Shown here: positions 63,673 through 64,000 of the stretch, one piece after another
Numbering within the stretch: position 1 is the first letter of the stretch
Layout: every line of letters begins with the position of its first letter
DNA from: Wuchereria bancrofti
Taxonomy: Eukaryota > Nematoda > Chromadorea > Rhabditida > Onchocercidae
Length of the DNA: 64,000 bases
Assembly: GCA_005281725.1 (NCBI GenBank)
Contig: SSBO01000007.1
Span: forward strand, 4,222,402-4,286,401
Direction of reading: 5' to 3'
The notes under the pieces: model-generated
What the model was told of the DNA's origin: nothing
What the model saw: the letters and a program-made list of their open reading frames with translations, nothing else
The model's database searches: none
Translations under genes and position numbers: made by a program

Positions 63673-63792
63673 ATGCTGCGTTCCTGGATCACTTCAATAC
63701 TCTTCATTCTTGGTTTTATCAGCATCGCTGTGAATTGCAGTTTACAATCTGACCGATTCGACAGGCAAGATCGGGACTACCGACCATTGCAG
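63673..63792 (+). CDS. nlp-12: NLP-12-like (CCK/sulfakinin-type) neuropeptide precursor, first coding exon (partial)
   Basis: Forty codons from ATG 63673 to a GTTAGT donor after 63792. Residues 1-22 form a classic signal peptide (MLRSW, hydrophobic ITSILFILGFISIAV, then NCS). The exon ends FDRQDRDYRPLQ, in phase 0. DYRPLQF-amide is the defining NLP-12 peptide of C. elegans, so the missing next codons should be Phe-Gly and a basic cleavage site on a downstream exon outside the window. NLP-12 is a secreted neuropeptide, released in C. elegans from the DVA neuron and acting through cholecystokinin-like receptors CKR-1 and CKR-2 on locomotion and foraging. The peptide would be freed at the single Arg before DYRPLQ rather than at a dibasic site. 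The frame continues open upstream of the Met after an acceptor ending at 63630, but the chosen Met gives the only sensible signal peptide. Confidence 0.8.
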
Positions 63793-64000
63793 GTTAGTTC
63801 TGTTTTCAATAGTTCGCTTTTTTTTAAACCGAATTGGATTTAGCCACTATTTTAAAATGCAACTTAAATTTCTATTATTTTGAGCTGCTATTTTCAATAT
63901 TTCTACACAATATTTTAAAAAGTACTTCGTTTGTGAATTCCCAGAACAAAAAATGAATTCAATGAATTGTTTTTTAAAAAAAAGCGAAAGTTTACTTAAA

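Noticed and set aside
1..64000. tRNA, rRNA, CRISPR arrays, bacterial insertion sequences, Wolbachia-like bacterial inserts
   Set aside because: No clover-leaf with A/B boxes, rRNA core, spaced repeat array or intron-free bacterial-type gene was seen; a tRNAscan or covariance-model run would be decisive.

Overview
The window looks like nuclear DNA of a parasitic nematode, most likely a filarial or other spirurid worm. This rests on AT-rich sequence, dense spliced genes with TTTTCAG/TTTNAG acceptors, acceptor-like sites just upstream of several start codons (as in spliced-leader trans-splicing), and a neuropeptide gene of the nematode NLP-12 type. No database search was run. Families were assigned by recalling conserved motifs, and exon joins were checked by hand for phase.

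Left part (1-21 kb): the 3' end of an eIF2B-beta gene (+); a 29-exon CABIN1/Hir3-like HIRA-complex gene (+, 1148-11160); a replication termination factor 2 gene (-, 12040-13345); mitochondrial ribosomal protein L43 (+, 13932-15074); and an ARNT/AHA-1 bHLH-PAS gene (-, 15583-18669). Middle (21-47 kb): a 27-exon coiled-coil protein of 1270 aa (+, 21181-28897), then a minus-strand run: MnmE/GTPBP3 tRNA-modification GTPase (29514-32389), an SH2+SOCS-box protein (33292-34551), Mediator subunit 23 (34818-44769) and a divergent intron-containing histone H2A variant (about 45976-46743). Right part (47-64 kb): sparse sequence, a SESTD1-like SEC14/spectrin gene (+, 51084-55096), an 8.5 kb repeat-bearing gene desert, and the first coding exon of an nlp-12-like neuropeptide precursor cut by the window end.

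Most genes are housekeeping or regulatory: translation (eIF2B, MRPL43, GTPBP3), chromatin and transcription (CABIN1, H2A variant, MED23, AHA-1), replication (RTF2) and signalling (SOCS, SESTD1, NLP-12). MED23 and the SOCS gene lie 266 bp apart on one strand and could form an operon.

The unusual features are in gene architecture. Four introns appear to be GC-AG and one in MED23 appears to be AT-AG, out of roughly 116 inferred. In two unrelated genes an intron-end/exon-start segment is repeated just downstream of the same exon. The NLP-12 peptide core is split by an intron. I found no CRISPR array, bacterial insertion sequence, rRNA or convincing tRNA.
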